A stretch of DNA of 64,000 bases from Desulfovibrio desulfuricans. GTDB lineage: Bacteria; Desulfobacterota; Desulfovibrionia; Desulfovibrionales; Desulfovibrionaceae. The DNA lies in assembly GCA_015062205.1 (NCBI GenBank), contig SUVB01000037.1:40696-104695 (forward strand). The letters run 5' to 3'. Below the pieces are notes generated by a model. It ran no database searches. It had not been told where the DNA came from and worked only from the letters and a program-made list of their open reading frames with translations. This document shows positions 35,679-45,639 of the stretch, piece after piece; the stretch's first letter is position 1, and every line of letters starts with the position of its first letter. Both the position numbers and the translations under genes were made by a program.

Positions 35679-36236
35679 CTAGAACGGCACGTCATCCATG
35701 TTGGAAGCTTCGGAGGGGAAGGCCGGGCCGAGATCCTCTTCCTGCGGCTGCTGCTGCCGCGGGGGGCGGCGTTCGCCGCCGTGCGCGGCCTGCCCGCGCG
35801 GGGCATTGCCCTGACCGTAGCCGCCCTGTCCGCCGCGCGGCGCATTGCCGCGGGGGGCGGACTGGTTGCCGTACTCCTCGTCATAGCCCCGGCCGCCGCT
35901 CTCGCGGTCGCCCTTGCGGTCGAGGAACTGCACGCGCTGGGCCTTGATTTCGGTGGTGTAGCGGTCCTGCCCCTGCTGGTCCTGCCATTTGCGGGTCTGC
36001 AGGCTGCCCTCCACATAGACAAGGCTGCCCTTGGTCAGGTAGTTGGCGCAGTTCTCGGCCTGCCGCTGGAACACGGAAACCCGGTGCCATTCGGTGCGTT
36101 CCACCTTGTTGCCGTCGCGGTCCGTATACGATTCGTCGGTGGCCACATTGAGGGTGGCGACGGGGGCTCCGCTCTGGGTGTAGCGCAACTCCGGGTCGCG
36201 GCCCAGACGGCCGATGATCATGACTTTGTTCAGCAT
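35679..36236 (-). CDS. ssb: single-stranded DNA-binding protein
   Basis: A 185-residue SSB with the OB fold in the first ~110 residues (MLNKVMIIGRLGRDPELRYT; WHRVSVFQRQAENCANYLTKG; VYVEGSLQTRKW). A Gly/Gln/Arg-rich flexible linker follows, and the acidic tip DDVPF binds partner proteins. It differs from the usual DDDIPF by one substitution and one fewer Asp. It may be the last gene of the ACC-ssb run on the minus strand. Confidence 0.96.
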   Translation of the reverse strand: MLNKVMIIGRLGRDPELRYTQSGAPVATLNVATDESYTDRDGNKVERTEWHRVSVFQRQAENCANYLTKGSLVYVEGSLQTRKWQDQQGQDRYTTEIKAQRVQFLDRKGDRESGGRGYDEEYGNQSAPRGNAPRGGQGGYGQGNAPRGQAAHGGERRPPRQQQPQEEDLGPAFPSEASNMDDVPF

Positions 36237-36290
36237 GGTATTCTCCTGAAAAAATGTGTGCGGTCCCCGGGGCTGCGCCGCGGCGAGGGG

Positions 36291-36629
36291 TCAGCCGACA
36301 AAGGCGCGTTCAAGCCGGTCGAGCGTGTCCTCAAGCTCGTCGCTCAGTCTGTTGGCCTCGCCGGGCTGCCAGTCGGCCAGCGCGGCGTCCAGCGCGGCCT
36401 TGAGGCGGGCCGCTTCGCGGATGCCGGGCCCCATGACCGCGCGTCGCTCCTCGGACCAGGGCAGGAACTGCAGCCCCTCGTCCAGTGCGCGGACCATTTC
36501 CAGCACACCGCGCCGTTCGTGCCGGACGGGCACGCTGAAGGCCAGTTCCGTGAGACGCGGCCAGAGTTCCTCCAGCAGATCCTCGTTCCAAGTGACGGCG
36601 GCGACGCGAATTTGCAGCGCTTTGCCCAT
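36291..36629 (-). CDS. unknown small protein between the biotin-carrier gene and ssb
   Basis: A 112-residue soluble protein of unknown function. It begins MGKALQIRVAAVTWNEDLLE and has helical Leu/Glu/Arg-rich segments to the C-terminus; no known domain is evident. A GAGGAA ribosome-binding site precedes the ATG. It sits 39 bases after the biotin-carrier gene and before ssb on the same strand, in line with co-transcription. I cannot assign a function. Confidence 0.6.
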   Translation of the reverse strand: MGKALQIRVAAVTWNEDLLEELWPRLTELAFSVPVRHERRGVLEMVRALDEGLQFLPWSEERRAVMGPGIREAARLKAALDAALADWQPGEANRLSDELEDTLDRLERAFVG

Positions 36630-36668
36630 GACGTTCCTCGCGGTTGTGCCGTTGCGGGAGACGAGAGC

Positions 36669-37319
36669 TCAGTCCCGTTCCGTCCATTCCGTCTGCACGC
36701 GCATGATGACGTCCTGAATGGCGGGCAGCTGGTTCTGCGGGCAGACGCCGATGAGGGGCGCGCCCGCGTCGATGTTTTCGTTATATGTGAAGTAGACGGC
36801 GTAGATGACGCCGGAGGGGCCGGAATAGTGCAGGGGCACCTCGCGCTTCATGCGCGACATGATGAGCAGTTCCATGCCTTCCCGCACGGCCACGGAGTGC
36901 GCGTCCGAGGCGCGGATTTTTTTGTCCACGTCGGGGGTGAAATAGTATTTGGCCCGCTCGGGCGCGGGAAAGAGGTGCAGGGCCTTGCGCAGAATGATGC
37001 TTTCCACTTCTGCGCGGGTAAGCGGATGGCGCAGCACGGCCAAGGGCGTGCCCGCCTCCACGAACTGTCCTTCGAGTTCGGCGTGGATGAGGCTGATTTC
37101 CCCTTTCTCGGCCGCGCAGATGGGTTTGGGGTTGCGTTCGCGTTCCAGCGTGGCGATGAGCGTGCCGGGTTTTTCCTTCCACTGGCCCTGCGGGCCGAGC
37201 GCCTTGTCGCCTTGGCGGATGTCCGCAAAGGTCACCGTGCCCGTGTGGGGCGTCGCGATGACGATCTCGCGGAAAGGCTGCGCTTTTATTTCGTCCAGCA
37301 ATGCGGAAATGTCGATCAT
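36669..37319 (-). CDS. biotin carrier protein-like subunit of the acyl-CoA carboxylase cluster
   Basis: A 216-residue protein that appears to carry two biotinyl/lipoyl-like folds. The C-terminal one (about 135-200) has the family layout with EGMELLIMSRMKREVPL, where K158 in the M-K pair is the likely biotinylated residue. The flanking sequence is SRMKRE rather than the usual EAMKME. The N-terminal half (about 20-98) ends with a similar half-barrel pattern (GEISLIHAELEGQFVEAGTPLAVL) without a biotin lysine. It follows the fused carboxyltransferase gene, so it likely serves as its carrier. The start has only a weak ribosome-binding site. Confidence 0.7.
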   Translation of the reverse strand: MIDISALLDEIKAQPFREIVIATPHTGTVTFADIRQGDKALGPQGQWKEKPGTLIATLERERNPKPICAAEKGEISLIHAELEGQFVEAGTPLAVLRHPLTRAEVESIILRKALHLFPAPERAKYYFTPDVDKKIRASDAHSVAVREGMELLIMSRMKREVPLHYSGPSGVIYAVYFTYNENIDAGAPLIGVCPQNQLPAIQDVIMRVQTEWTERD

Positions 37320-37454
37320 GGGCTGTCCCGTGGCGGCGGGGGAAGGGCGGCTGATAACGTTCCCGCCCCGTGCCCCGTCCCCAAAAACTTTTATGCGTAT
37401 CGTGCCGTATGGAGCGCCGCACGGATTCAGGACGGGGCGCTCCGGGGCGGGCTC

Positions 37455-39710
37455 CTACCGGTAATACAGATTGCGGCCGCCGATGGTCAGCAGGGCCTGC
37501 TTGAGGTTGGCGCGGATTTCCCGCCTGTCCCAGATGCCCTGGATGTGCCCGCGCGAGAGGGCGCGGTACGAGCGGTGGTACTTGGGCGGAATGTCCATGC
37601 CCGTGGTCTCCTTGATGACGCCCGGTCCGGCGAAGCCGATATTGGACGAGCGCACCGCGAACTGATAGGGCGAGCACCCGAGGAAGCTGGCCACCGGTCC
37701 GGCGAAGGAATTGGTGTCGTAGAGCACCATGTACAGGCCGCCGGATTCTATGTAGCGCCGTACGGCCACGGTGCAGCGGGGCATCTGGATGACGCCGTGC
37801 GTGCCCTCCTGGATGCGGATGCCCGCCGTGCCGTGCACATAGGCCAGGAAGGGGTAGCGTTTTTTCTCGGCGCGCTGGGCGGCCTCCACAAACTTGCAGC
37901 CCTCGGCCGCGCCCACGGAGCCCCCGCGGAAGGTGCCCATGAGCATGGCCACCACCAGCTTGATGTTGTCGATGCGCGCCTCAAAGGTCATGCAGCCGCT
38001 CTTGGCCCCGGTCTTTTTTTGCGCGGCGGCCACCCGTTCGTCCATGCCCGGGAAGTCCAGCGGGTTGCCCGCCTCGATTTCGCTGTTGAATTCAAAGACC
38101 GAGCCGAGGTCGAAGACGTTTTTCACGTACCATTCCGGCTCCATGGGGAAATGGTAGCCGCAGTGGCTGCACACGCCCGCGAATTCGGCAAAGAGATCCG
38201 GGCCCCAGAGGTCCATGCAGCCGTAGGCGGCGCTGTTGGGGCAGGTAACGGCGCGGTCGATCTTGTAGCGGGGCGAGAGGTAGTTCCAGCGTTTGCGCTG
38301 CCCTTCGCCCGTCCAGGTGGAGAGGGCCGTCAGTTCCCTGGTCTTGCCGGCGTCAGCCTTGGGGCCGGGCAGCTTGCGGGTGAGCCTGCGCCAGGGCGAG
38401 AACAGGCGGCCCTTGAACACCTCCCATTCATTGCCCAGTTCCTCCACAAAGGTGCGGATGCGCCGCTGGTGCTTGCGGTAGAAATCATACTTGAAGCTGA
38501 CCCACGGCTTGCTGGCCCAGTCCCAGGCGGCCACGGCCATCTTGGTGAAGAACGGCCGGCGGTCGCGCGCGGCCTGGCGCGAGAGGCGCAGGAACTTCTG
38601 CTGACGGTGCGCCAGCAGGCGGTCCTTGGCCGCAGCGGAGAGGCCCCAGCGGGTGTACATTTCGTCCAGGTTGGCGTCCGGCTTGCGCACGCGGGCCAGG
38701 GCCAGCCCCTTGAGCACGGGCAGCGTGCGCGTGGAAATGACCACTTCGTCCGTGGCGCGCAGCACTTCCTGCCGCAAATGACGGAAGAAGTCGAAATGCC
38801 AGGGGCGCGCGCCCAGCGGCGGCTCCTGCACCACCCGGTCGATATAGCCGAACTTCAGGTTGTCCTGCGCCGTAATCTTGAGATTGCGGGCGCACTGTTC
38901 GATAAGTTCGGGCGTGGCGCGCTGCCCGGCCTTGAGATGCCCCTCGATGGCGGCGGCCCCTTCGGGCGAGATGACCGAGTAGTAGCCGTGCGAGAGCATG
39001 AGGCGCCTGTCGGCCAGGCCGATGGCCTCGGCCCCGCCGGAGCCGCCCTCCGAAATGATGGTGATGACGGGCACGCGCAGCCCGGCCATGCAGTAGATGT
39101 TGCGGGCGATCTGCTGCGCTGCGCCGGGATAGTCCTCAATGGGGTAGGAGCCGGGCGTGAAAATATAGGTGTGGATGGGGATGCCCTCGGTTTCCGCCAC
39201 ACGCATATACTGCCGCGCCTTGGCGTTGCCCCAGGGCTTGACCGAGCCGCCGTTGCGGAATTCCGCCCCGTGGCCCTTTTCCTGCCCTATGACCATCACG
39301 GACTGCGTATAGGTTTTCTTGCCGCGGCGACGGGTGATGACGGCGCGCGCGATGAGCATGGCCGGGTCCTGGCTGTATTCGTCCTGCCCGCCCACTTCCG
39401 TGAAGTTGTCGTAGACGTTCTCCAGAATGTCGCGCAGGCAGATGCGCTGGGGGTGGCGGACAATGCGCACCTTGTCCATGGCGGTGATGTTGTCTTCCAG
39501 GCGGCGTTCCACATAGCTGAAGAGATCTTCGACCGAGGCCAGATCCTTGTAGGGGTCGGCAAGAGCCCCCGAGCGGGCGCGATCCTCGTAGGCGTCGAGC
39601 TTGTCTTCCAGCATCTCCGCGTCGCTTGTGTGCTTGCCCGCAAAAATGTCCGTCATGTAAATGAGGCGGTCGCGCAGGCTCTGGAGGCGTTTTTCGATAT
39701 TATTGTCCAT
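37455..39710 (-). CDS. fused acetyl-CoA carboxylase carboxyltransferase (AccA-AccD type)
   Basis: A 751-residue carboxyltransferase that transfers CO2 from biotin to an acyl-CoA, probably acetyl-CoA. The N-terminal half is AccA-like (about 20-330: LRDRLIYMTDIF, GGQDEYSQDPAMLIAR, IHTYIFTPGSYPIEDY, EGGSGGAEAIGLADR). The C-terminal half is AccD-like (about 490-751) and starts with a zinc-ribbon region (CPNSAAYGC and CSHCG). Usual bacterial enzymes split these subunits; here alpha precedes beta in one chain. It lies between the biotin carboxylase and carrier genes. Confidence 0.88.
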   Translation of the reverse strand: MDNNIEKRLQSLRDRLIYMTDIFAGKHTSDAEMLEDKLDAYEDRARSGALADPYKDLASVEDLFSYVERRLEDNITAMDKVRIVRHPQRICLRDILENVYDNFTEVGGQDEYSQDPAMLIARAVITRRRGKKTYTQSVMVIGQEKGHGAEFRNGGSVKPWGNAKARQYMRVAETEGIPIHTYIFTPGSYPIEDYPGAAQQIARNIYCMAGLRVPVITIISEGGSGGAEAIGLADRRLMLSHGYYSVISPEGAAAIEGHLKAGQRATPELIEQCARNLKITAQDNLKFGYIDRVVQEPPLGARPWHFDFFRHLRQEVLRATDEVVISTRTLPVLKGLALARVRKPDANLDEMYTRWGLSAAAKDRLLAHRQQKFLRLSRQAARDRRPFFTKMAVAAWDWASKPWVSFKYDFYRKHQRRIRTFVEELGNEWEVFKGRLFSPWRRLTRKLPGPKADAGKTRELTALSTWTGEGQRKRWNYLSPRYKIDRAVTCPNSAAYGCMDLWGPDLFAEFAGVCSHCGYHFPMEPEWYVKNVFDLGSVFEFNSEIEAGNPLDFPGMDERVAAAQKKTGAKSGCMTFEARIDNIKLVVAMLMGTFRGGSVGAAEGCKFVEAAQRAEKKRYPFLAYVHGTAGIRIQEGTHGVIQMPRCTVAVRRYIESGGLYMVLYDTNSFAGPVASFLGCSPYQFAVRSSNIGFAGPGVIKETTGMDIPPKYHRSYRALSRGHIQGIWDRREIRANLKQALLTIGGRNLYYR

Positions 39711-39771
39711 GACTCGTCAATGCCGTTCGTGCGTTGTGGGGGGATGGCCGGGGCCGACGGGCATGCCCGCG

Positions 39772-41211
39772 TCAGAAACGCAGGATGCGCTCCGTGCTGT
39801 TTTTGAGGAAATCCACATTGGATCTGAGCGGCTCGCCCGCGTTGTTGCGCCCGGTGAGCCGCAAATCGCGCAGAAATTCCATGCCGCGCGCCTTGGCCTC
39901 TTCCAGATCCTTGCCCCAGACGATGGCCAGCGCCAGGTTGGGGTCGAATTCCGTGGGGATTTCGTACGGTTCATCCGCGGGCACGTGGGTCAGCATGGTC
40001 AGCCAGGGTTGCGGCTTCCATGAGAACTGCTCAATGCGTCCCACCCACGGGGTGAAGTTGTTGTTGGGGTCTTCGGCGATAAGGCGGTACTCGATGCCCA
40101 GGCCGTCAAAGGTGATGTCGGCCTGGCCGTAGCCCAGCGGTTCGCCCAGGCCGATGCGGATCTGTTCGGCGATGAGGTCGATGTCGCCCCGGCCGCGCAG
40201 CCGGGCGATGCGCGCCGAGACGCCGTTCTCCACCTGGATGCGGGTGTTCACTTCCATGAGGAAGGGCTCGCCCTTGCGCGTGACGATCCACTCCCACGTG
40301 CCCACATTGTCGTAGCCCACCTTGCGGGCCATGGTCAGGGAATAGTCCACGATGTCGCGCAGTACCTTGTCAGCGTCGAAGGTGTAGGAGAGGGCGTCCG
40401 GGGCGAAACCGGGGGCCACCTCAAGGCGTTTCTGGCGGCCCGTGGACTGGATGGAGCAGTTGCGCGTGCCGAAATGCACGGGGCTGCGCCCGCTGCGGTC
40501 GGAAACGATCTGCACTTCCAGATGGTTGAAATCGGTGATGCGCTGCTCGATGAGCACGCCCTCGTCCTTGAACTGCCGGAGGGCATAACTGCGGACGCGC
40601 CGGTAGACGGAGCGGAACTGGTCCGGGTCATAGACTTCCTCAATGCCCATGCCGCCGCCGCCCGCCGAGGCCTTGACCAGCACCAGCGGGCGCTCGATGC
40701 CCTGCTGTTCCTGAAATTCAAAGACGGTCTTGGCGATGCGTTCGGCTTCCAACTCGTCATAGATGGGCCTGTCGGAGCCGGGCACCGTGGGCACGTCAAG
40801 GCTGCGCGCCAGGCGCTTGGTGTTGATCTTGTCGCCCAGCTCGCGGATGATTTTCCACGAGGGGCCGATGAAGATGAGCTTGCGGTCGCGCTTGGTCACG
40901 CGCCGGGCAAAGCGGAAATCCTCGGCAAAGAAGCCGTAGCCCGGATGCACGGCGGTGCAGCCCGCCGCGTCGGCCACGGACATGAGCTCGTTGGCGTCAT
41001 GGTAGGAGGAGACGCGGTAAAGGCTTTTTTCCCCGCCCTGTTCGCGCGCCATGCGCACATGGCCGGAGGCCGCGTCCTCGGCCGTGTAGACGGCGGTGAA
41101 GGCCACGCCCAGCTTGCGGCAGGCCCGCATGATGCGCATGGCGATTTCGCCCCGGTTGGCCACCAGAATCTTGTGTTCGTGCAGGGAAATGTGTTCCTGA
41201 GCGTCGTCCAC
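39772..41211 (-). CDS. accC: biotin carboxylase (acetyl-CoA carboxylase type)
   Basis: An ATP-grasp biotin carboxylase of 479 residues. It has ILVANRGEIAMRIMRACRKLG at the start, a glycine-rich ATP lid (KASAGGGGMGIEE), the FGTRNCSIQ region, and FLMEVNTRIQVENGVS with metal ligands. It carboxylates the biotin of the carrier protein using ATP and bicarbonate. The GTG at 41211 is taken as start because GGGAGACAGG lies just before it. It is the first gene of the carboxylase run. Confidence 0.92.
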   Translation of the reverse strand: MDDAQEHISLHEHKILVANRGEIAMRIMRACRKLGVAFTAVYTAEDAASGHVRMAREQGGEKSLYRVSSYHDANELMSVADAAGCTAVHPGYGFFAEDFRFARRVTKRDRKLIFIGPSWKIIRELGDKINTKRLARSLDVPTVPGSDRPIYDELEAERIAKTVFEFQEQQGIERPLVLVKASAGGGGMGIEEVYDPDQFRSVYRRVRSYALRQFKDEGVLIEQRITDFNHLEVQIVSDRSGRSPVHFGTRNCSIQSTGRQKRLEVAPGFAPDALSYTFDADKVLRDIVDYSLTMARKVGYDNVGTWEWIVTRKGEPFLMEVNTRIQVENGVSARIARLRGRGDIDLIAEQIRIGLGEPLGYGQADITFDGLGIEYRLIAEDPNNNFTPWVGRIEQFSWKPQPWLTMLTHVPADEPYEIPTEFDPNLALAIVWGKDLEEAKARGMEFLRDLRLTGRNNAGEPLRSNVDFLKNSTERILRF

Positions 41212-41396
41212 GCCTGTCTCCCTTGTCTAGGCCAAAATCGTGCGGCACGGCGGCTGTACAGAGTCCGCGCCTGTCTGGTATACGCAACTTCGGCACGAAA
41301 ATCCACCCGCAAGGCCTGCCCTGCGGGAATGCCTGCCCGTGACGGGGCGATGCGGCGCGGCCGGGCGTCCGGCGCGCAATTTCAGGAGGCGATTGT

Positions 41397-42272
41397 ATGC
41401 AAAATTTTCAGGATGTCCAGCGCGCCGCCGCGGCGCTGCGCGAGGCGCTGGGCGCGCCGCCGCTCCGGCAGCCTGCGGCTGACGACGCGCCGCCGCTCGG
41501 CATCGTGCTGGGCACGGGCCTTTCCTGCCTGGCAGACAGGCTTGCCGACAGCGTGACGGTGCCCTACGCCGCCGTGCCGGGCTTCCCCCTTTCCGGCGTG
41601 GAAGGGCATGCCGGGGCTTTTGTGTGGGGCCGCATGCCGCGGCACTGCGGGGAGGAGGACGCCCCGGGCCGTCGGGTGCTCATCCAGCAGGGGCGCTGCC
41701 ACCTCTATGAGGGGCGCAGCCCGGCCGAGGTCTGTATGGGCGTGCGCGTCATGGCGGCGCTGGGCGTGAAGACGCTGATCGTCACCAATGCCGCGGGCGC
41801 GCTGAACCCGCAGTTTGACGCCGGGGGCCTCATGTGCATGACCGACATCATCAACCATACGGGCGTATCGCCCCTGACGGGTCCCAACTGCGAGGCGTGG
41901 GGGCCGCGTTTCCCGGACATGAGCGCGCCGCTGGACGCGCAGTTGCGCGGCCTTGCCGTGGAGGCGGCGCAGCAGCTGGGCCTGCGCCTTGAGCGCGGCG
42001 TGTACATCGGCGTGCACGGGCCGGAGATGGAAACCCCAGCCGAGACGCGCATGTACCGGCAGTGGGGGGCCGACGCCATCGGCATGAGCAGCGTGCTGGA
42101 GATCATCGCCGCGCGCCATCTGGGCATGGCGGTGCTGGGGCTCTCCTGCCTGACCAACAAGAATCTGCCGGACTGCATGGCGCCCGTGGAGCTTCCGGAA
42201 ATTCTGGCCGCGGCGGAAAAAACGGGCAAAAATCTGGCCCGGCTCATCCGCGCCTTGGTGACAAAACTCTGA
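41397..42272 (+). CDS. punA: purine nucleoside phosphorylase
   Basis: Cleaves purine nucleosides with phosphate for salvage. The 291-residue protein has the trimeric PNP signature: [16 protein letters not shown], the phosphate/His site [24 protein letters not shown] and [36 protein letters not shown] precedes the ATG. It is followed 53 bases later by typA and is divergent from accC. Confidence 0.93.
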   Translation: MQNFQDVQRAAAALREALGAPPLRQPAADDAPPLGIVLGTGLSCLADRLADSVTVPYAAVPGFPLSGVEGHAGAFVWGRMPRHCGEEDAPGRRVLIQQGRCHLYEGRSPAEVCMGVRVMAALGVKTLIVTNAAGALNPQFDAGGLMCMTDIINHTGVSPLTGPNCEAWGPRFPDMSAPLDAQLRGLAVEAAQQLGLRLERGVYIGVHGPEMETPAETRMYRQWGADAIGMSSVLEIIAARHLGMAVLGLSCLTNKNLPDCMAPVELPEILAAAEKTGKNLARLIRALVTKL

Positions 42273-42325
42273 ATTTTGCGTACAACCGCCGCCCGTACGA
42301 CGTTCAGATACCGCAGGAAGCAGCC

Positions 42326-44161
42326 ATGCAGCACAATGAATCTCTCCGCAATGTGGCCATTATCGCGCATGTCGATCACGGCAAGACCACTCTGGTGGAC
42401 GGCCTGTTCAGGCAGGGCGGCGTGTTCCGCGCCGACCAGCAGGTGGACGACCGCGTCATGGACAACATGGACCTGGAGCGCGAGCGCGGCATCACCATTG
42501 CCGCCAAGAACTGCGCCGTCACCTGGAAAGGCGTCAAGATCAACATCATTGACACGCCCGGCCACGCCGACTTCGGCGGCGAGGTGGAGCGCTCCCTGTC
42601 CATGGCCACCGGGGCCATTCTGCTGGTGGACGCCTCCGAAGGCCCGCTGCCGCAGACGCGTTTTGTGCTGCGCAAGACGCTGGAAGCCAAGCTGCCCGTG
42701 GTGGTGGTCATCAACAAGATTGACCGCAAGGACGCCCGGCCGCAGGAAGTGCTCAACGAGATTTACGACCTCTTTATCGACCTCGACGCCGGCGACGAGC
42801 AGCTGGAATTCCCCGTGCTCTACGCCATCGGCCGCGAGGGCGTGGCCATGAACAACCTCGACGACGAACGCAAGGACCTCGCCCCGCTGTTCGAGGCCAT
42901 CCTCAAGCACATTCCCGGCCCGGTACACGATCCGGACCAGCCCTTCCAGATGCTGGTGGCTGATCTGGACTATTCCGACTATCTGGGGCGGCTGGCCGTG
43001 GGGCGCGTCATGCACGGCACGGTGCACGCGAAAGAGGCCTTGGCCTGCATCGGCGAGGACGGGCAGCCCCGTCCCCTGCGCGCCACCCGGCTGCAGGTGT
43101 ACGACGGCCTTCAGGTGGTGGAGGTGGAGCAGGCCAACCCCGGCGATATCGTGGTCATGGCCGGCATTGAGGATGTGACCATCGGCGACACCATCTGCAC
43201 CCGCGAGAATCCCCGGGCATTGCCGCGCATCCGCGTGGACGAGCCCACGGTCTCCATGCGCTTCGGCATAAACACCTCGCCGCTGGCCGGGCGCGAGGGC
43301 AAGATTGTGCAGAGCCGCGCCATCTGGGACCGCCTCGTCAAGGAAACCTTGCGCAACGTGGCCGTGCGCGTGGAGCACACCAGCGATAACGACGCCTTTC
43401 TCGTCAAGGGACGCGGCGAATTTCAGATGGCCATCCTCATCGAAACCATGCGCCGCGAGGGCTTTGAGCTTTCCGTGGGACGCCCCGAGGTCATCCTCAA
43501 GAAGGACGAAAACGGCAAGACCCTGGAGCCGATCGAACGCCTCTACGTGGACTGCGACGAGGTCTTCATGGGCGTGGTCACGGACAAGCTGGCCCAGCGC
43601 AAGGGGCGCATGCTCAACTGCGTCAACAACGGCACGGGGCGCGTGCGCCTGGAATTTTCCGTGCCCTCGCGCGGGCTCATCGGCTACCGCGATGAATTCC
43701 TCACCGACACCAAGGGCACGGGCATCATGAATTCCTACCTTGAAGGCTACGAGGAATGGCGGGGCGATTTCCCCACGCGCTACACCGGCTCCATCGTGGC
43801 AGACCGCGCGGGTTCCGCCGTGGCCTACGCCCTCTTCAACCTGGAGCCGCGCGGCGTGCTCTTTGTGGAGCCGGGCGACCCCGTGTACGAGGGCATGATT
43901 GTGGGCGAGCACAACCGCGACAACGACATCGACGTCAACGCCACCAAGGAAAAGAAACTCACCAATCTGCGCGCGGCGGGCAAGGACGAGAACGTCATTC
44001 TCACCCCTGTGAAGAAGATGACCCTGGAGCATGCCCTGCATTTTGTGCGTGAGGACGAGCAGGTGGAAGTGACGCCCGTCTCCATCCGTCTGCGCAAGAC
44101 CGAGCTTTCGGCCCTCAAGCGCTACCAGACGGCCGGGAAGAAGGCCATGGGCAAGCTGTAG
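42326..44161 (+). CDS. typA: ribosome-binding GTPase TypA/BipA
   Basis: A translational GTPase of 611 residues involved in ribosome assembly and stress adaptation. G1 is [10 protein letters not shown]2 is RERGITI, G3 is [14 protein letters not shown] and G4 is NKIDR. Domains II, III, V and the BipA-specific C-terminus follow ([17 protein letters not shown] is typical of the EF-G-like domain V). AGGAAG lies before the ATG. A perfect hairpin closes the unit at 44222-44256. Confidence 0.97.
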   Translation: MQHNESLRNVAIIAHVDHGKTTLVDGLFRQGGVFRADQQVDDRVMDNMDLERERGITIAAKNCAVTWKGVKINIIDTPGHADFGGEVERSLSMATGAILLVDASEGPLPQTRFVLRKTLEAKLPVVVVINKIDRKDARPQEVLNEIYDLFIDLDAGDEQLEFPVLYAIGREGVAMNNLDDERKDLAPLFEAILKHIPGPVHDPDQPFQMLVADLDYSDYLGRLAVGRVMHGTVHAKEALACIGEDGQPRPLRATRLQVYDGLQVVEVEQANPGDIVVMAGIEDVTIGDTICTRENPRALPRIRVDEPTVSMRFGINTSPLAGREGKIVQSRAIWDRLVKETLRNVAVRVEHTSDNDAFLVKGRGEFQMAILIETMRREGFELSVGRPEVILKKDENGKTLEPIERLYVDCDEVFMGVVTDKLAQRKGRMLNCVNNGTGRVRLEFSVPSRGLIGYRDEFLTDTKGTGIMNSYLEGYEEWRGDFPTRYTGSIVADRAGSAVAYALFNLEPRGVLFVEPGDPVYEGMIVGEHNRDNDIDVNATKEKKLTNLRAAGKDENVILTPVKKMTLEHALHFVREDEQVEVTPVSIRLRKTELSALKRYQTAGKKAMGKL

Positions 44162-44221
44162 TTCCGGCCCGGAAGCGGGGAACGCCGCACGGCTGTTCCC
44201 TGCGCCCCCCCGCAAGATGCA

Positions 44222-44256
44222 AGAGCGCCCGGCATGCGGAACATGCCGGGCGCTCT
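44222..44256. terminator. perfect bidirectional hairpin between typA and thiC
   Basis: A perfect 15-bp stem (AGAGCGCCCGGCATG arms) with loop CGGAA lies between the convergent typA and thiC stops. Neither strand has a proper T-tract, so it may act as a weak or bidirectional terminator or an mRNA-stabilising stem. Confidence 0.6.
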
Positions 44257-44290
44257 CAGTATGCCCGCGCTTGCGCGGCGAGCCGCAGGT

Positions 44291-45571
44291 CTACTGCCCG
44301 CGCAGCATCTTGACGGAGCAGAACTTGCCGCACATGGCGCAAACCTCTTCGCTCTTGTGCTCTTCGCGGCGCTTGGCGAGCATGCCGGGGTCTAGGGCGG
44401 CCCTGGCCATGCCTTCCCAGTCCAGGGCCTTGCGCGCCGTGTTCATGGCCTTCTCACGCGCGACGGCGGCAGGACGGCCCAGGGCCACCTCGCCCACATG
44501 GGCAGCCACGCGCGATGCCATGACGCCCGCGCGCACGTCCTCTTCCTCGGGCAGGGTCAGGTGCTCGGCGGGCGTGAGGTAGCAGAGGAAGTCCACCCCG
44601 GCCTCCACGCCCAGCGCCCCGCCGATGGCCCCGGCGATGTGGTCGTAGCCGGGCGCGCTGTCGCAGCACAGGGGGCCCAGCACGTAGAGCGGGGCGTTGT
44701 TGGTGAGGCGTTTTATGCCCTGAATCTGCGTGCGCACCTGATGGAGCGGCACATGCCCCGGCCCTTCAATCATGCACTGCACGCCGCGCTCCAGGGCGTG
44801 ACGGGCCAGCTGCCCGAGATTGATGACCTCCTCCCACTGCGCGGCGTCGCCCGCATCCGCGCCCGCGCCGGGGCGCAGGCCGTCGCCCAGCGAGAGGGTG
44901 ACGTTGTACGGGCGGCAGATGTCCAGCAGGCGGTCGAAGTCCTCCAGCAGGGGATTTTCGCGGCCGTTTTCCAGCATCCAGCGGGCCAGCATGGAGCCGC
45001 CGCGCGAGACGATGCCCAGCGCGCGCCTGTCCCTGACGGCCAGTTCCGCGCCGCGCCGGGAGAGGCCGCAGTGCACGGTGATGAAATCCACGCCCTGTTC
45101 CGCCTGCCTGGCGATTTCGTCAAAGAGTTCGTCGGGCCGCAGCGTGGCGATGTCGCGCTCCGCGTCGAGAATGCGCTGGCCCACGGCGTAGAGGGGCACT
45201 GTGCCCAGCGGCCTGGGGCAGTTTTTGAGCATGCCGGTGCGGATGGCGTCCAGATCGCCCGCGATGGAGAGATCCATGACGGTGTCGGCCCCGGCCTCAA
45301 GCGCGGCCCTGAGCTTGCGCTCTTCCGTGGCCGGGCAGTTGCGCAGGGGCGATGTGCCGATGTTGGCATTGACCTTGACCGACGCGGGCTGCCCCACAAG
45401 AATGGGGTCAAGCCCCCGGTGGGCGGGATTGCCCAGCAGCACCATGCTGCCTGCGTCCAAGGCGGCGGCGATGGCGTCGGCGTCGAGCTGCTCAAGCCCG
45501 GCCAGGCGCGTGAGGTGCGTGTCCAGCAGGCCGCGCAGGGCGGCGTTTTGTGAAAGAAGCGATGAAGACAT
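44291..45571 (-). CDS. thiC: phosphomethylpyrimidine synthase ThiC
   Basis: A radical SAM enzyme that converts aminoimidazole ribotide to hydroxymethylpyrimidine phosphate for thiamine. The 426-residue form lacks the long N-terminal extension of the enterobacterial protein. Conserved segments include KVNANIGTS, GADTVMDLS, SRGGSMLARWM and EGPGHVPLHQV. The C-terminal cluster CAMCGKFCSVKM carries the CxxCxxxxC [4Fe-4S] motif. The start at 45571 follows a TPP riboswitch and terminator; the frame is open upstream. Confidence 0.96.
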   Translation of the reverse strand: MSSSLLSQNAALRGLLDTHLTRLAGLEQLDADAIAAALDAGSMVLLGNPAHRGLDPILVGQPASVKVNANIGTSPLRNCPATEERKLRAALEAGADTVMDLSIAGDLDAIRTGMLKNCPRPLGTVPLYAVGQRILDAERDIATLRPDELFDEIARQAEQGVDFITVHCGLSRRGAELAVRDRRALGIVSRGGSMLARWMLENGRENPLLEDFDRLLDICRPYNVTLSLGDGLRPGAGADAGDAAQWEEVINLGQLARHALERGVQCMIEGPGHVPLHQVRTQIQGIKRLTNNAPLYVLGPLCCDSAPGYDHIAGAIGGALGVEAGVDFLCYLTPAEHLTLPEEEDVRAGVMASRVAAHVGEVALGRPAAVAREKAMNTARKALDWEGMARAALDPGMLAKRREEHKSEEVCAMCGKFCSVKMLRGQ

Positions 45572-45602
45572 GAATGCCTCGCAGGGTTGCGACGCAGGGC
45601 GC

Positions 45603-45637
45603 AAAAAAAGCCACATGCGCCGGAAACGGCGGTGTGG
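45603..45637 (-). terminator. expression-platform terminator of the TPP riboswitch
   Basis: On the minus strand an imperfect hairpin (GCCACA with TGTGGC, CGCCG with CGGCG) is followed by seven Ts. It is placed between the riboswitch and the thiC ATG, as expected for transcriptional control by TPP. Confidence 0.75.
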
Positions 45638-45639
45638 CC

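Noticed and set aside
35514..39806. 1430-codon plus-strand open frame
   Set aside because: It is antisense to ssb, the biotin carrier and the fused carboxyltransferase, with no domain of its own; it is a codon-bias shadow.
41212..41396. Possible promoter TGTACA-N18-TATACG before punA
   Set aside because: Non-ideal spacing and a weak -35 box; not better than chance in this region.
41705..44215. 836-codon minus-strand open frame opposite punA and typA
   Set aside because: Both plus-strand genes are certain; the antisense product is His/Val/Gly-rich without a known domain.
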